Positions 47,389 through 57,158 of a stretch of 64,000 nt of DNA are shown here, one piece after another (the first letter of the stretch is position 1; each line of letters begins with the position of its first letter). The stretch comes from Bacteroidales bacterium (lineage in GTDB: Bacteria > Bacteroidota > Bacteroidia > Bacteroidales > UBA932). The notes beneath the pieces were generated by a model. That model did not search any database and was not told the origin of the DNA. It saw only the letters and a list, made by a program, of their open reading frames with translations. The stretch is taken from assembly GCA_016285455.1 (NCBI GenBank), contig JAEEQS010000004.1, forward strand, positions 62,001 to 126,000, in the 5' to 3' direction. A program made the position numbers and the translations under genes.

Positions 47389-48960
47389 ATGTTACTGTCT
47401 TCATTAGTAGACGCTTCTCGATTGCAGTTCGCGCTCACGGCTATGTATCACTGGCTGTTTGTTCCGTTAACTCTTGGGCTGGGAATCCTGATAGCGATCT
47501 TTGAAACAAAATATTACAGGAGCGGCGATGAATCCTGGAAAAAGCTGACTCAGTTCTGGAGCAGAATTTTTGCCGTGAACTTTGCCTGTGGAGTGGCAAC
47601 GGGAATAATCCTGGAATTTGAATTCGGAACGAACTGGAGTAACTACTCCTGGTTTGTGGGAGACATATTCGGAGCGCCGCTGGCAATAGAAGGAATATTT
47701 GCCTTCTTCCTGGAAAGTACTTTCTTTGCCGTAATGTACTTTGGCTGGAACAAGGTAAGCAAGGGTTTCCACCTGTTGAGCACTTGGCTAACTGCAATAG
47801 GGGCAAACATTTCCGCTTATTGGATCCTTACCGCCAACGGATGGATGCAGAACCCTGTAGGAGTGGCATTCAATCCGGCAACAGCCCGTAACGAGATGAC
47901 CGATTTCTGGGGAATAGTATTCTCTTCCACGACTTTATCTAAATTCTCCCACAGCGTAATGAGCGGCTTTTTGGTTGCCGCAATCGTGGTAATCGCGATT
48001 TCCTGCTGGTACCTTAAGAAAAAGAGAAACAAGGAATTCTCAATGCGCAGCATAAAGTACGCAGGTTTCTTCGGGCTTTTCGCGATTGTAATGCTGATGG
48101 TTACAGGCCACAGCTCAGCTGTTACAGTGGCAAAGACTCAGCCTATGAAGCTAGCCGCAATGGAAGGCCTCTATCGCGGAGAAAACGGTACTCCTCTTGT
48201 AGGGGTGGGGCTTCTGAACCCAAAGAAAGAATGGAACAATGATGAAGACCCGTATCTTTTCCATATCTCCATTCCAAAAGGACTTTCTTTCCTTGCCAAT
48301 ATGGATTTTGACAGTTATGTCCCAGGCATAAACGACATCATAGAAGGCGGTTACAAATATGTGGACAAGAATGGGGAGGAAAAGACGGCCATTTCTTTCC
48401 AGGAAAAAGTGGAAAGGGGAAATATGGCAAGAAGGGCGCTTGCTCTCTATGGCCAGCACAAAGACAATCCGGATACTTTGGTAAAGAATCAGGTTCTTTC
48501 TCAGGCCCAGCAGTATCTGGACGAGAACTTTGAGTATTTCGGATACGGATTTCTCAAGGATCCTAAGGAAAGCATACCGAACGTTCCGGTAACTTTCTAT
48601 TCGTTCAGGATTATGGTAATGCTGGGAGGATATTTCATACTCTTCCTTCTTGTGTGCCTGTGGATGTGGAAGAAGAAAATAATAGAGAATAAGAAGTGGT
48701 TCATTTTCATCGCGATAGTATCCGTTCCACTCGTTTATATCTGTGCCGAGGCCGGGTGGATTGTAGCTGAAGTGGGAAGGCAGCCTTGGACAATACAGGA
48801 TCTGCTGCCAGTACAGGCTTCTGTTTCAGGTGTCTCTTCCGGAAACGTTTGGACTACATTCATAATCTTTGCGGTTCTGTTTACAACGCTTCTGATCGCT
48901 GAGCTGAAGATTGCATTCAACCAGATTAAGAAGGGCCCTGAAGGTATTAAATGGAATTAA
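47389..48960 (+). CDS. cydA: cytochrome bd ubiquinol oxidase subunit I
   Basis: A 523-residue membrane protein with nine helices. The heme b595 His is in MYHWLFVPLTLG near residue 20. The GRQPWTIQD motif near 450 and the loop between helices 6 and 7 (about 260-390) that forms the quinol site are present. It reduces oxygen with quinol. As a high-affinity oxidase it fits an anaerobe that scavenges traces of oxygen. Confidence 0.96.
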   Translation: MLLSSLVDASRLQFALTAMYHWLFVPLTLGLGILIAIFETKYYRSGDESWKKLTQFWSRIFAVNFACGVATGIILEFEFGTNWSNYSWFVGDIFGAPLAIEGIFAFFLESTFFAVMYFGWNKVSKGFHLLSTWLTAIGANISAYWILTANGWMQNPVGVAFNPATARNEMTDFWGIVFSSTTLSKFSHSVMSGFLVAAIVVIAISCWYLKKKRNKEFSMRSIKYAGFFGLFAIVMLMVTGHSSAVTVAKTQPMKLAAMEGLYRGENGTPLVGVGLLNPKKEWNNDEDPYLFHISIPKGLSFLANMDFDSYVPGINDIIEGGYKYVDKNGEEKTAISFQEKVERGNMARRALALYGQHKDNPDTLVKNQVLSQAQQYLDENFEYFGYGFLKDPKESIPNVPVTFYSFRIMVMLGGYFILFLLVCLWMWKKKIIENKKWFIFIAIVSVPLVYICAEAGWIVAEVGRQPWTIQDLLPVQASVSGVSSGNVWTTFIIFAVLFTTLLIAELKIAFNQIKKGPEGIKWN

Positions 48961-48986
48961 TCGTCTGACTTTAAACTGAATATATT

Positions 48987-50129
48987 ATGGCAACATATCA
49001 TTTTCTTCAACTTTACTGGTGGGCGATAGTATCCATTTTGGGAGCAGCGCTTGTGTTTCTGATGTTTGTCCAGGGAGGGCAGACTCTTCTTGGCGGAGTG
49101 GCTAAAACAGAAGAGGAAAAAAAGCTTCTCCTGGGCCTTCTGGGGCATAAATGGGAACTCACATTCACTACGCTGGTAACTTTTGGCGGAGCGGCTTTCG
49201 CTTCGTTCCCGCTGTTCTATTCAACAAGTTTCGGCGGAGCCTATTGGCTGTGGATAATTATTCTTCTGAGCTTTGTGGTGCAAGCTTTCTCTTACGAATT
49301 CAGAAGCAATGAGAAGAATCTTCTGGGAAAGGGTACATATGAGATCTTCCTTAAACTGAATGGATTGCTGGGAACATTATTGGTGGGAGTTGCAGTTGCA
49401 ACATTCATATCTGGCGGAAACTATGCTATGGACAAGTTGAGCGTAACCGTTCCGTCTGCTAACATAGTATCTTACTGGACAAACGATTACAGAGGCCTTG
49501 AACTTATCTTCAAGCCTTTTAACCTGCTGCTGGGCATTGTGGTATTCCTTGCCGCAAGAACTCTGGGAATGCTCTATGTGTTTGGCCAGTGTTCAAAAAT
49601 GGAAGGGGACACAGCATCTGATATTGCTTCAAGATGCCAGAGCAAGCTAATAGTTACGGCAATAGGATTTGTGCTTTTCTTTGTAGCCTTTGTGGTTTGC
49701 ATGTTTCTTTCTACTGGCTACAGGGTGGATACTTCATCAGCGTTGTTCAATGGAGTAGACGGCCCTATCGTTGAAGAAAAATATGCTTATCTGCATAATA
49801 TGCTGCATTTCTGGTGGATAGCCGCTATCTTCCTGATAGGGGTTGTGATTGTGCTCATAGGACTTGGAAGGACTCTGCTGAAGGGCAAGCCATCTTTTTA
49901 CCTGACCGGACTGGGAGTTTTCCTGGCTGTTCTTGGAATCCTTTTGAACATAGGCTTCGGCGATATGGCATACTTCCATTCCCTGAACGATGTGCAGAAT
50001 TCACTGACTCTCTACAACAGCTCATCTAGCCTCTACACTCTCAAAACAATGGCCTGGGTATCTCTGGCAGTGCCATTTGTGATACTTTACATTGGATATG
50101 TCTGGAAGAAGATGACGGCGGTAAAATAG
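48987..50129 (+). CDS. cydB: cytochrome bd ubiquinol oxidase subunit II
   Basis: A 380-residue membrane protein with eight helices, paired with CydA. Family landmarks include LYWWAIVSILGAALVF at the start and GGAAFASFPLFYSTSFGG near residue 65. It completes the bd oxidase dimer. It starts 26 bases after cydA and ends 6 before the symporter gene. Confidence 0.95.
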   Translation: MATYHFLQLYWWAIVSILGAALVFLMFVQGGQTLLGGVAKTEEEKKLLLGLLGHKWELTFTTLVTFGGAAFASFPLFYSTSFGGAYWLWIIILLSFVVQAFSYEFRSNEKNLLGKGTYEIFLKLNGLLGTLLVGVAVATFISGGNYAMDKLSVTVPSANIVSYWTNDYRGLELIFKPFNLLLGIVVFLAARTLGMLYVFGQCSKMEGDTASDIASRCQSKLIVTAIGFVLFFVAFVVCMFLSTGYRVDTSSALFNGVDGPIVEEKYAYLHNMLHFWWIAAIFLIGVVIVLIGLGRTLLKGKPSFYLTGLGVFLAVLGILLNIGFGDMAYFHSLNDVQNSLTLYNSSSSLYTLKTMAWVSLAVPFVILYIGYVWKKMTAVK

Positions 50130-50135
50130 GGGTTT

Positions 50136-51332
50136 ATGGAACAGGAAAAGAAAAGATTCAAGTTCGGGCTTCTGCCCAGAGTTCTGGTTGCAATAGCATT
50201 GGGTATAGTATGTTCTCTATTCTTCCCGATGTGGGCTGCAAGAGCCGTTGCCACTTTCAACTCACTATTCGGAAATTTCCTGGCTTTCATTATTCCACTA
50301 CTTATACTTGGACTTGTGGCACCAGGCATCGCAGAGATGGGAAAAAGCGCTGGAAAACTGCTACTAATAACGGTTGCTCTGGCTTATACTTCCACATTGC
50401 TGGCTGGCTACTTTTCCTATTTCACCTGTAAATTAGCTTATCCTCTCATTCTTGTCAGGGACCCGTCTTTCGCGCTGGCCTCAATTAGCGAATCATCTTC
50501 AATCCAGCCTTTTTTCACGATAGATATGGCTCCTGCATTCGGCGTGATGACAGCTCTTGTGCTGGCTTTCGTTCTGGGATTAGGTGCAGCCTACACAAAT
50601 AGCGAGACACTTGTAAAAGTGCTGGGAGAATTCCGTAACATCATCAACCTTACAATAAAGAACGTTTTCATCCCGCTGCTTCCGTTCTTCATTTTCGGAA
50701 TCTTCCTGATTCTGGGAATGGACGGGCAGGTGGCACCGGTTCTGAAACTCTTCCTGAAGGTAATCCTGGTGATATTCGCCATTCACGTGGTATTCCTTAT
50801 CCTTCAGTTCCTTGTGGCAGGGGCAATCAGCGGAAAGAATCCGTTCAAGGCTCTTTGGACTATGATGCCGGCCTATGTTACTGCTCTTGGTACCCAGTCA
50901 TCCGCTGCTACCATCCCGGTTACTCTTGCTCAGGCTAGAAAGAACGGCGTTGACAACGGAGTGAGTTCATTTACGGTTCCTCTATGCGCCACAATACATC
51001 TGGCTGGCAGCACGCTGAAGATAGTTGCCTGCGCATACGCCATAATGTATATGATGGGGCTGCCGTGCGGAATAGGGCTTTACACGGGCTTTATCTTTAT
51101 GCTTGGAGTCACTATGGTTGCGGCTCCGGGAGTTCCGGGCGGAGCCATTATGGCCGCACTTGCCGTGCTGGAGTCTGTTCTGGGATTCGATGCCACACTC
51201 CAGGCGCTTATGATAGCGCTCTACATTACAATGGATAGTTTCGGTACCGCCTGCAACGTTACCGGAGACGGTGCCATTGCCTTGATAGTAAATACTATTT
51301 GGCGAAAGCGACAGAGCGGGACTCGCGGATAA
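50136..51332 (+). CDS. dicarboxylate/amino acid:cation symporter
   Basis: A 398-residue DAACS-family transporter with eight helices and two re-entrant loops. The serine-rich loop reads [10 protein letters not shown] near 250, and the ligand-binding helix reads [13 protein letters not shown] near 368, in which the usual Arg of glutamate carriers is Gly. It takes up acidic amino acids or dicarboxylates with sodium or protons. It lies 6 bases after cydB. Its 3' end overlaps the convergent rny gene by 38 bases. Confidence 0.9.
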   Translation: MEQEKKRFKFGLLPRVLVAIALGIVCSLFFPMWAARAVATFNSLFGNFLAFIIPLLILGLVAPGIAEMGKSAGKLLLITVALAYTSTLLAGYFSYFTCKLAYPLILVRDPSFALASISESSSIQPFFTIDMAPAFGVMTALVLAFVLGLGAAYTNSETLVKVLGEFRNIINLTIKNVFIPLLPFFIFGIFLILGMDGQVAPVLKLFLKVILVIFAIHVVFLILQFLVAGAISGKNPFKALWTMMPAYVTALGTQSSAATIPVTLAQARKNGVDNGVSSFTVPLCATIHLAGSTLKIVACAYAIMYMMGLPCGIGLYTGFIFMLGVTMVAAPGVPGGAIMAALAVLESVLGFDATLQALMIALYITMDSFGTACNVTGDGAIALIVNTIWRKRQSGTRG

Positions 51333-52830
51333 CGGTGATCTTCACCTGTCCCGGATAGGTCATCTCGTTCTGGATACGCTTTGCGATTTCTGCAGACAAG
51401 GTCTCGATATCCTTATCTGAAACCTGCTCGCTTCCAACGATAACCCTTAGTTCCCTTCCTGCCTGGATCGCGTAAGTCTTGGTCACTCCCGGATAGCTCA
51501 GAGCAATGTCTTCCATATCCTTCAGACGCTTGATATAGCTCTCGATAACCTCTCTTCTGGCACCTGGCCTTGCGCCTGAAATAGCATCGGCGACCATAAC
51601 AAGAGGGGAAATGAGGCTTGTCATCTCGATTTCCTCGTGATGGGCTCCAATGGCATTGCAAACGTCTGGTTTTTCCTTGTACTTTTCAGCCATCCTCATT
51701 CCAAGCATTGCGTGAGGAAGTTCAGGATCTTCTTCGCATACCTTTCCGATATCGTGGAGAAGGCCGGCTCTCTTGGCTACCTTTGCGTTCAGGCCGAGCT
51801 CGGAAGCCATAGTTGCGCAGATGTTGGCAACTTCTCTGGAGTGCTGCAGAAGATTCTGGCCGTAGGATGAACGGTATTTCATTCTTCCTACAAGCTTTAC
51901 AAGCTCTATGTTAAGGCCGTGGATGCCAAGGTCTATGCAAGTGCGCTTTCCGGTTTCAAGAATCTCGTCTTCAAGCTGTTTCTTGACTTTGTCCACAACC
52001 TCTTCTATTCTTGCAGGATGGATCCTTCCATCTGCCACCAGTTGATGGAGAGCAAGTCTTGCAACCTCTCTCCTTACAGGATCGAATGCGGAAAGAAGAA
52101 TGGCCTCAGGAGTATCGTCAACCACGATTTCAACGCCAGTGGCTGCTTCCAGGGCGCGGATGTTCCTTCCTTCACGGCCGATAATCCTTCCCTTGATTTC
52201 GTCGTTGTCTATATTGAAGACGGTAACTGCATTTTCTATGGCAACTTCAGGAGCAGTCCTCTGGATAGTGTTGATGACAATTCTCTTGGCTTCCTTGGAT
52301 GCGCTCAGGCGAGCCTCGTCCATAACATCGTTGATATAGGACTGGGCATCTGTCCTGGCCTCTGCCTTCATTGCCTCCATAAGATGCTTCTTTGCTTCTT
52401 CCGCACTCATTCCGGCAATGTTCTCAATCTTGATGATCTCCTGTTGGCGGAGTTTCTCGTATTCCTCGCTTTTCTTGGCAACTATATCTGCCTGAAGGCG
52501 GAGGTTGTTGCGAATGGCCTCAATTTCCTTTTCCCTCTTGCCCATCTCGGAGGCCTGCTGATTAATCTGAAGCTCTTTCTGCTTTACACGGTTTTCGGTC
52601 TCCCTTAAAGCGTTGTTCTTGTTGTTTATGTACTGTTCATGCTCGGTTTTGAGCTGAAGGAATTTCTCCTTGGCCTGGAATATCTTTTCTTTCTTGATAT
52701 CCTCGCCTTCTTTTTCAGCCTCCAGAAGGATCTTGGATTTCTTTCCCTTGAGGACGATCGGGCGGGCAATGAGGAAACCGATGACGAGTCCCGCGATCAA
52801 GGCTGCAATTGGTATCAGTATGTTTTCCAT
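51295..52830 (-). CDS. rny: ribonuclease Y
   Basis: A 511-residue endonuclease. A membrane helix (3-23) anchors it, followed by a long Lys/Glu-rich coiled coil (about 30-190), a KH domain (near 210-270, [17 protein letters not shown]) and an HD domain with LLHDIGKV near 350. It starts mRNA decay. The 6S RNA gene ends 17 bases before its start codon. Its last 38 bases overlap the convergent symporter gene. Confidence 0.95.
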   Translation of the reverse strand: MENILIPIAALIAGLVIGFLIARPIVLKGKKSKILLEAEKEGEDIKKEKIFQAKEKFLQLKTEHEQYINNKNNALRETENRVKQKELQINQQASEMGKREKEIEAIRNNLRLQADIVAKKSEEYEKLRQQEIIKIENIAGMSAEEAKKHLMEAMKAEARTDAQSYINDVMDEARLSASKEAKRIVINTIQRTAPEVAIENAVTVFNIDNDEIKGRIIGREGRNIRALEAATGVEIVVDDTPEAILLSAFDPVRREVARLALHQLVADGRIHPARIEEVVDKVKKQLEDEILETGKRTCIDLGIHGLNIELVKLVGRMKYRSSYGQNLLQHSREVANICATMASELGLNAKVAKRAGLLHDIGKVCEEDPELPHAMLGMRMAEKYKEKPDVCNAIGAHHEEIEMTSLISPLVMVADAISGARPGARREVIESYIKRLKDMEDIALSYPGVTKTYAIQAGRELRVIVGSEQVSDKDIETLSAEIAKRIQNEMTYPGQVKITVIRESRSVAFAK

Positions 52831-52847
52831 AATGGTATATATATATT

Positions 52848-53037
52848 AAAAAGCCGGTGGGAGGACTGTTTTCGAAAAAATCTTATATGATAAGATTTGG
52901 GCCCTGTTTCAGACGCTGGCTTCCAACGTCCCGCATGCGGAATCCCCCTAAAGGTAACCTAGGCCTGTCATTGTCTGACCTTATAGAGCCCGGGATTGTT
53001 TTAGTGTTGATTTTCGCAAAGAGCCTCCCGCCGGCTA
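52848..53037 (-). ncRNA. ssrS: 6S RNA (regulator of RNA polymerase)
   Basis: The 200-base gap between zapA and rny folds like 6S RNA. On the minus strand GCCGGCGGGAGG at the 5' end pairs with CCTCCCACCGGC at the 3' end, a 13-base stem with one C-A mismatch. A large single-stranded bubble is bounded by an inner stem GGGCTC/GGGCCC, and a small hairpin AATCTTAT-CAT-ATAAGATT lies in its 3' strand. A five-T run follows the closing stem, so it also ends transcription. In Bacteroidota 6S RNA lies beside zapA and rny. The 5' boundary is uncertain and overlaps the zapA stop. Confidence 0.78.
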
Positions 53038-53340
53038 AGCGTTCATTTTTGAGAGGCGGAGGTATTCCGCAAGCTGAGAATTGATTTCCTTGAGTGAAGA
53101 CACGGCGTCTTCAGCATCGCTTTCTTTCCTGAGTATTTCCATAACAAACTTCATCATCAGCGATATAAGCATCTTGTTGTAGTCTGGGGAGCGGTAGGTG
53201 TTACGGAAAGTTTCAATCTCTTTGTTTATAAGTTCCTCTGCTTTCTGGAGGAGTTCGGCTTCAGATGGCGTGGTATTGTAGGTAAGATCTATACCGTCAA
53301 TACTTACAGTAACCTGTATGTTGCTTTTCTTGAGTGCCAT
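53035..53340 (-). CDS. zapA: cell division protein ZapA
   Basis: A 101-residue protein with the ZapA plan: an N-terminal beta domain (VTVSIDGIDLTYNTTPSEAELLQKAEELI) and a long C-terminal helix that dimerises. It cross-links FtsZ filaments. It follows the coiled-coil gene by 2 bases. Its stop codon lies in the 5' stem of the 6S RNA. Confidence 0.87.
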   Translation of the reverse strand: MALKKSNIQVTVSIDGIDLTYNTTPSEAELLQKAEELINKEIETFRNTYRSPDYNKMLISLMMKFVMEILRKESDAEDAVSSLKEINSQLAEYLRLSKMNA

Positions 53341-53342
53341 AA

Positions 53343-53642
53343 CTAATCGTTAAGCAGAGCGATGCACTTATCAATTTCCTTGACAATCTTTCCGATTTTC
53401 TTCTTTGCCTTCTTGTCAGACCCGTCTACGGAAAGGAATGCCTGCTTGAGTTCATAATGCTCCAGTCTCTTCTCCTGTTCTCCTATCTTGTTTTTAACGT
53501 TTTGTAATTCAGTTTTAGTTTTGTTAAGCTCAGCCAGGAGGTCTGAACGGTCTCTTTCGGCAACCTCGTACCTGCGGACCAGCTCCTGTATTAATTTCTC
53601 AAGCTGCTCCAAAGTCTTTTCCGTTTCGTTCCTCGTGGCCAT
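53343..53642 (-). CDS. coiled-coil protein upstream of zapA
   Basis: A 99-residue, almost wholly helical protein rich in Glu, Lys and Leu, with heptad spacing from about residue 8 to 60. Such genes often precede zapA in Bacteroidota and are called ZapB-like by position; sequence alone does not show homology to ZapB. A partner role in cell division is inferred. Confidence 0.7.
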   Translation of the reverse strand: MATRNETEKTLEQLEKLIQELVRRYEVAERDRSDLLAELNKTKTELQNVKNKIGEQEKRLEHYELKQAFLSVDGSDKKAKKKIGKIVKEIDKCIALLND

Positions 53643-53653
53643 ATTCTATCGTG

Positions 53654-53661
53654 CAAATTTA
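53654..53661 (-). promoter_or_regulatory. -7 promoter box (TAAATTTG) of the zapA-6S unit
   Basis: The minus strand reads TAAATTTG, a perfect match, 11 bases before the coiled-coil gene's start. It may also drive 6S RNA through processing of a longer transcript. Confidence 0.55.
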
Positions 53662-53672
53662 ATCAAAAAAGG

Positions 53673-53831
53673 CTAATCTGCGCCTCCTCCATAATAATTG
53701 AAACCTTTTCTGATTCCGCCCACAACATAATCCCATCTGAAAATTATGCCGATTAGGCAAATCAATCCTATGATAATCAGCCCCTTCATAGAAGGATCAA
53801 GGCTTTTCCACCACTCAGCGATTTTTTTCAT
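53673..53831 (-). CDS. 52-residue single-helix membrane protein
   Basis: A short frame starting MKKIAEWWKSLDPSMKG, with one membrane helix (about 18-32) and a tail FRWDYVVGGIRKGFNYYGGGAD. The WWKSL stretch before the helix and the aromatic tail are typical of small inner-membrane proteins in this phylum. No function known. It lies 6 bases after the synthetase gene, so it is probably cotranscribed with it. Confidence 0.6.
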   Translation of the reverse strand: MKKIAEWWKSLDPSMKGLIIIGLICLIGIIFRWDYVVGGIRKGFNYYGGGAD

Positions 53832-53837
53832 GTTGTT

Positions 53838-55781
53838 TTACTTTTCAATCTTTATCCTGGCACCCACAACAGTAACTGTCCTTTCGTTTCCGAAAAGAGG
53901 GTTGAGTTCAATCTCGGCGATTTGAGGAAAAGCCATACTCAGGGCCGATACCCTTCTTATAACTTCGTTGAACTTTAATTGGCTTACTCCCTCCTGCTCC
54001 CTGTAGCCTTTGATAATAGGAAAGGCCTTCAGCGATTCTATCATCTTGTCTGCCTCCTGTGAAGAAACCGGAGCCAGGCAGTAACTGATGTCTTCCATAG
54101 CATCGGCGAATATTCCGCCAAGCGAGCAGGAAACCAAAGGGGCAAAGGAAGGATGACGTACAGCCGTAACCTGAAGTTCGGTAACGTTGTCATCCAGCAT
54201 TGGCTGCAGAATAAAGCCGGTAACACCTTCTATATTGCTCATTCGGCGGTATTCTGAAACCAAGGTGTGCTCGTCTGTTATGTTCAGCGACACGCCGTCT
54301 ACCTCTGTCTTGTGCAGCGGTCCCACAATTTTCATAACAACAGGATAGCCTATGGCAACGGCAGCGCTTACGGCCTCATCTTCCGTAAGTGCTACAGACT
54401 GCCTTACCCGGTTGATTCCGGCCGCATCTAGCATCTGCTCAACCATAAAAGGATGCATCCATCCGTTTTGGCTCTCATCTATTATCCTGCGCACCAAATA
54501 TTTGTCTATAGCCGGAGATGGACCTTCCTCTTCCAGTGGCGGGCAGGTGAGCACCTTTGCAAGAGATTTGCCTAAGGTAACAGCATTGCGGAAAGTTATT
54601 CCTCCCTGCCTATGGAATTCCTTTATGTATTCTCTATATGACGAAACAGATGAGAAAAGCAGATAGATAGGCTTTGCCGTATTACGGACCTTTCTGAAGA
54701 TAACATTGGACACCTCCGAGGAATCGCTCATCTCCTTCTGCCCGAATATGACCACCATACTGTCTGTATTGGGGTCTTTGTCATATTTGTCTATCAAAGA
54801 CGATATCTGTCCGGCGGTTTTTCCAAAACTGTAGTCTTCAAAAAACATAGAAGATACTTCTACACCATTCTGCCTAAGAACATCGCCGAGCATTACTGCG
54901 GGTCCCCCTGCCTGAGTAAGGATAGCAACCTTATTGCCTTTCGGACGGCCTTTAGAAAGAATTGCCGAAATATTCATCAGCTCGTCTATGTCAAATGCCC
55001 TGATGATGCCGCATTTAGCAAACAGGGCGGAAACTACCTTAGTAGGAGAGGAGAGAACTCCGACTATTTCCACTCCCTTGGATATCAGGCTTCGGCAGTG
55101 GCGCATCATAGCCTGGGAATCTGTAATCTTCTCTATGTAGATGGCAATAACCTTGACCGAAGAATGGATTTCCCAATTCTCGTCCATGCTAGCGAGCAAA
55201 TCTTCTACAGAGGTCAGGGGAGAATAGCCCACAGACACGATCCCTGAAATATCGAGCCCGTATTTAGGAGCCGCTTCAACAAAATGTGATATCATAGTGC
55301 GGGAAGAGGAAATGATTTCCACCTTTCCGCCCTCCTTTATGGCAGCATTGGTGTAAATGCCACAGTAATTGCTGTTTGCAACTCCAGCTGAGTTTGGGCC
55401 AATAAGAGTAACGCCAAAAGTCATACAAAGTTCTCTGGTCTTTTCCTCAACTTCTTTGGCGCTCAGGCTGGAGGAAGATATCCTGTCTGGGAATACAACA
55501 ACAGCCTTGCAGCTTTTCTTTCCGCATAAAGTCTCTATGGCGGAAAAACAGTCTCCGTCATCCTCGGCGATAAAGGCGAGATCCACATCCGGAATGTCTT
55601 CAATGACAGAATAAGTATTCAAGCCCTGAACAATTGGCGAGGCTTTGGATACCGGGAAAATGTTGCCTTGATAATTACTCATTATCAGATTCTTTACAAG
55701 ACTTCCCCCTGGAGTCAGAAGATCATTTGAGGCGCCGATTACGGCTATGCTGCGGGGTTTTATGAGTTCGCTTGAAATCAT
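53838..55781 (-). CDS. ADP-forming acyl-CoA synthetase family protein, degenerate alpha half
   Basis: A 647-residue fused alpha-beta protein of the acetate-CoA ligase (ADP-forming) family. A CoA-binding domain (about 5-125, ending GPNSAG), two ligase-CoA domains (about 150-430) and an ATP-grasp domain (about 440-647: VVMKIVGPLHKTEVDGV, EIELNPL) appear in order. Two alpha motifs are altered: QSG reads SSR (near 160), and the SHTG segment with the phosphorylated His is lost, the region reading SSPTKVV (244-250). The enzyme may be inactive or use another route. Confidence 0.82.
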   Translation of the reverse strand: MISSELIKPRSIAVIGASNDLLTPGGSLVKNLIMSNYQGNIFPVSKASPIVQGLNTYSVIEDIPDVDLAFIAEDDGDCFSAIETLCGKKSCKAVVVFPDRISSSSLSAKEVEEKTRELCMTFGVTLIGPNSAGVANSNYCGIYTNAAIKEGGKVEIISSSRTMISHFVEAAPKYGLDISGIVSVGYSPLTSVEDLLASMDENWEIHSSVKVIAIYIEKITDSQAMMRHCRSLISKGVEIVGVLSSPTKVVSALFAKCGIIRAFDIDELMNISAILSKGRPKGNKVAILTQAGGPAVMLGDVLRQNGVEVSSMFFEDYSFGKTAGQISSLIDKYDKDPNTDSMVVIFGQKEMSDSSEVSNVIFRKVRNTAKPIYLLFSSVSSYREYIKEFHRQGGITFRNAVTLGKSLAKVLTCPPLEEEGPSPAIDKYLVRRIIDESQNGWMHPFMVEQMLDAAGINRVRQSVALTEDEAVSAAVAIGYPVVMKIVGPLHKTEVDGVSLNITDEHTLVSEYRRMSNIEGVTGFILQPMLDDNVTELQVTAVRHPSFAPLVSCSLGGIFADAMEDISYCLAPVSSQEADKMIESLKAFPIIKGYREQEGVSQLKFNEVIRRVSALSMAFPQIAEIELNPLFGNERTVTVVGARIKIEK

Positions 55782-55802
55782 GTCAAAGGTTCGTTATAAG
55801 AA

Positions 55803-55810
55803 CAAATTTA
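55803..55810 (-). promoter_or_regulatory. -7 promoter box (TAAATTTG) of the synthetase operon
   Basis: The minus strand reads TAAATTTG, a perfect match, 21 bases before the start at 55781. Confidence 0.55.
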
Positions 55811-55868
55811 GCAAAACCGCAATTATTTTCGTAAATTGTGCCACAAAAGAAGCACAAACTGTATTCAG

Positions 55869-57128
55869 ATGGGACGCATACTGATCAAGGATATATATCT
55901 AGACGGCAAACAATCAGACATACTGATAGAGGGTAACCGCATATCCAAGATAGCAGACAAAATAGAAGACAAATTCACAGACGCAACGATTATAGACGGC
56001 AAGGGAAAGGCCGCCATTCCGGGCTTTGCCAATATGCATACTCACGCTGCTATGACAATGATGAGGGGCGGCAAGGAGGATGAAAAGCTCCAGCGGTGGC
56101 TTTCTGCCATATGGTCTATGGAGAAACATCTGGACGATGAAATAGTCTATTGGGGAACACGCCTGGCCTGCCTGGAGATGATCAAGACTGGAACCACTCT
56201 TTTCAACGACCAGTATTTCTACATAGATTCCGCTGTTAAGGCAGCTTCTGAAATGGGGGTCAGGGGTGTGCATTCATATGTATTTCTGGACCTGAATAAC
56301 AAGGAAATGATTGAGCCCCAGAGGGAAAAATGCATTCAGGAATACGAGAATTCAAAATCTTGGGGAGATATGAATTCGTTTGCGGTAGGTGTTCACGCCC
56401 TTTATTCCGTAAGCGAGGAAAACATAGTCTGGGCCTTTGAGTTTGCAAAAAAGCACGGTCTGAAAGTGCATATACATCTGGCGGAAACCTATCAGGAGCT
56501 GATGGAGTGCAAGGGAAAGAACAAATGCACTCCTGTTGAATATTTCAACTCTCTTGGGGTTATCTCCCCGGACCTTATAGCTGCCCATTGCGTATGGCTA
56601 AGCCCTAACGACATAGAAATCCTGGGGCGCAACGGAGTGAACATAGCCCACAATATAAAATCCAATCTCAAGCTGGCTTCCGGCCTGAATTTCAAGTTCA
56701 AGGAGCTTTCAGACGCCGGCGCTAACGTGTGCCTTGGAACAGACGGCACCGCCTCCAACAACAATCTGGATATGCTAGACACTATGCAGATAACTGCTTT
56801 GGTCCAGAAAGCCTGGAGAAACGATCCTGCCGCAATTCCTCTTCCTGAACTTATGCGCAGCGCCACATACAATGGCTACAAGGCCCTAGGTCTTGACGGC
56901 GGACGCATAAAGGAGGGAGCTTTGGCCGATCTTTCAATAATTGACATAGACAATTATAAGTTTACGCCGAACATCAATTTTGCGGCAAACCTGGTTTATT
57001 CCGCTAATTCATACTGCATTAAGACTGTTATTTGCAACGGACGCATCGTAATGAAAGACAGATATGTGGAAGGAGAAGACGAGATTGTTGCCCAAGTACG
57101 CAAGCTTTACAAAAAGCTTCTTGTTTAA
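55869..57128 (+). CDS. mtaD: amidohydrolase, methylthioadenosine/S-adenosylhomocysteine deaminase-like
   Basis: A 419-residue amidohydrolase-fold enzyme. Metal ligands are visible: HTH in NMHTHAAM near 55, His in KVHIHLAET near 200, HCVW near 240, and the catalytic Asp in LGTDG near 290. These fit the MtaD/SsnA/TrzN group that deaminates methylthioadenosine or S-adenosylhomocysteine. The purine nucleoside phosphorylase downstream suits nucleoside salvage. I chose 55869 over the ATG at 55836, since homology begins at MGRILIKD. Confidence 0.82.
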   Translation: MGRILIKDIYLDGKQSDILIEGNRISKIADKIEDKFTDATIIDGKGKAAIPGFANMHTHAAMTMMRGGKEDEKLQRWLSAIWSMEKHLDDEIVYWGTRLACLEMIKTGTTLFNDQYFYIDSAVKAASEMGVRGVHSYVFLDLNNKEMIEPQREKCIQEYENSKSWGDMNSFAVGVHALYSVSEENIVWAFEFAKKHGLKVHIHLAETYQELMECKGKNKCTPVEYFNSLGVISPDLIAAHCVWLSPNDIEILGRNGVNIAHNIKSNLKLASGLNFKFKELSDAGANVCLGTDGTASNNNLDMLDTMQITALVQKAWRNDPAAIPLPELMRSATYNGYKALGLDGGRIKEGALADLSIIDIDNYKFTPNINFAANLVYSANSYCIKTVICNGRIVMKDRYVEGEDEIVAQVRKLYKKLLV

Positions 57129-57158
57129 TTATGAATAATCAATAAAAACAATGATGAT

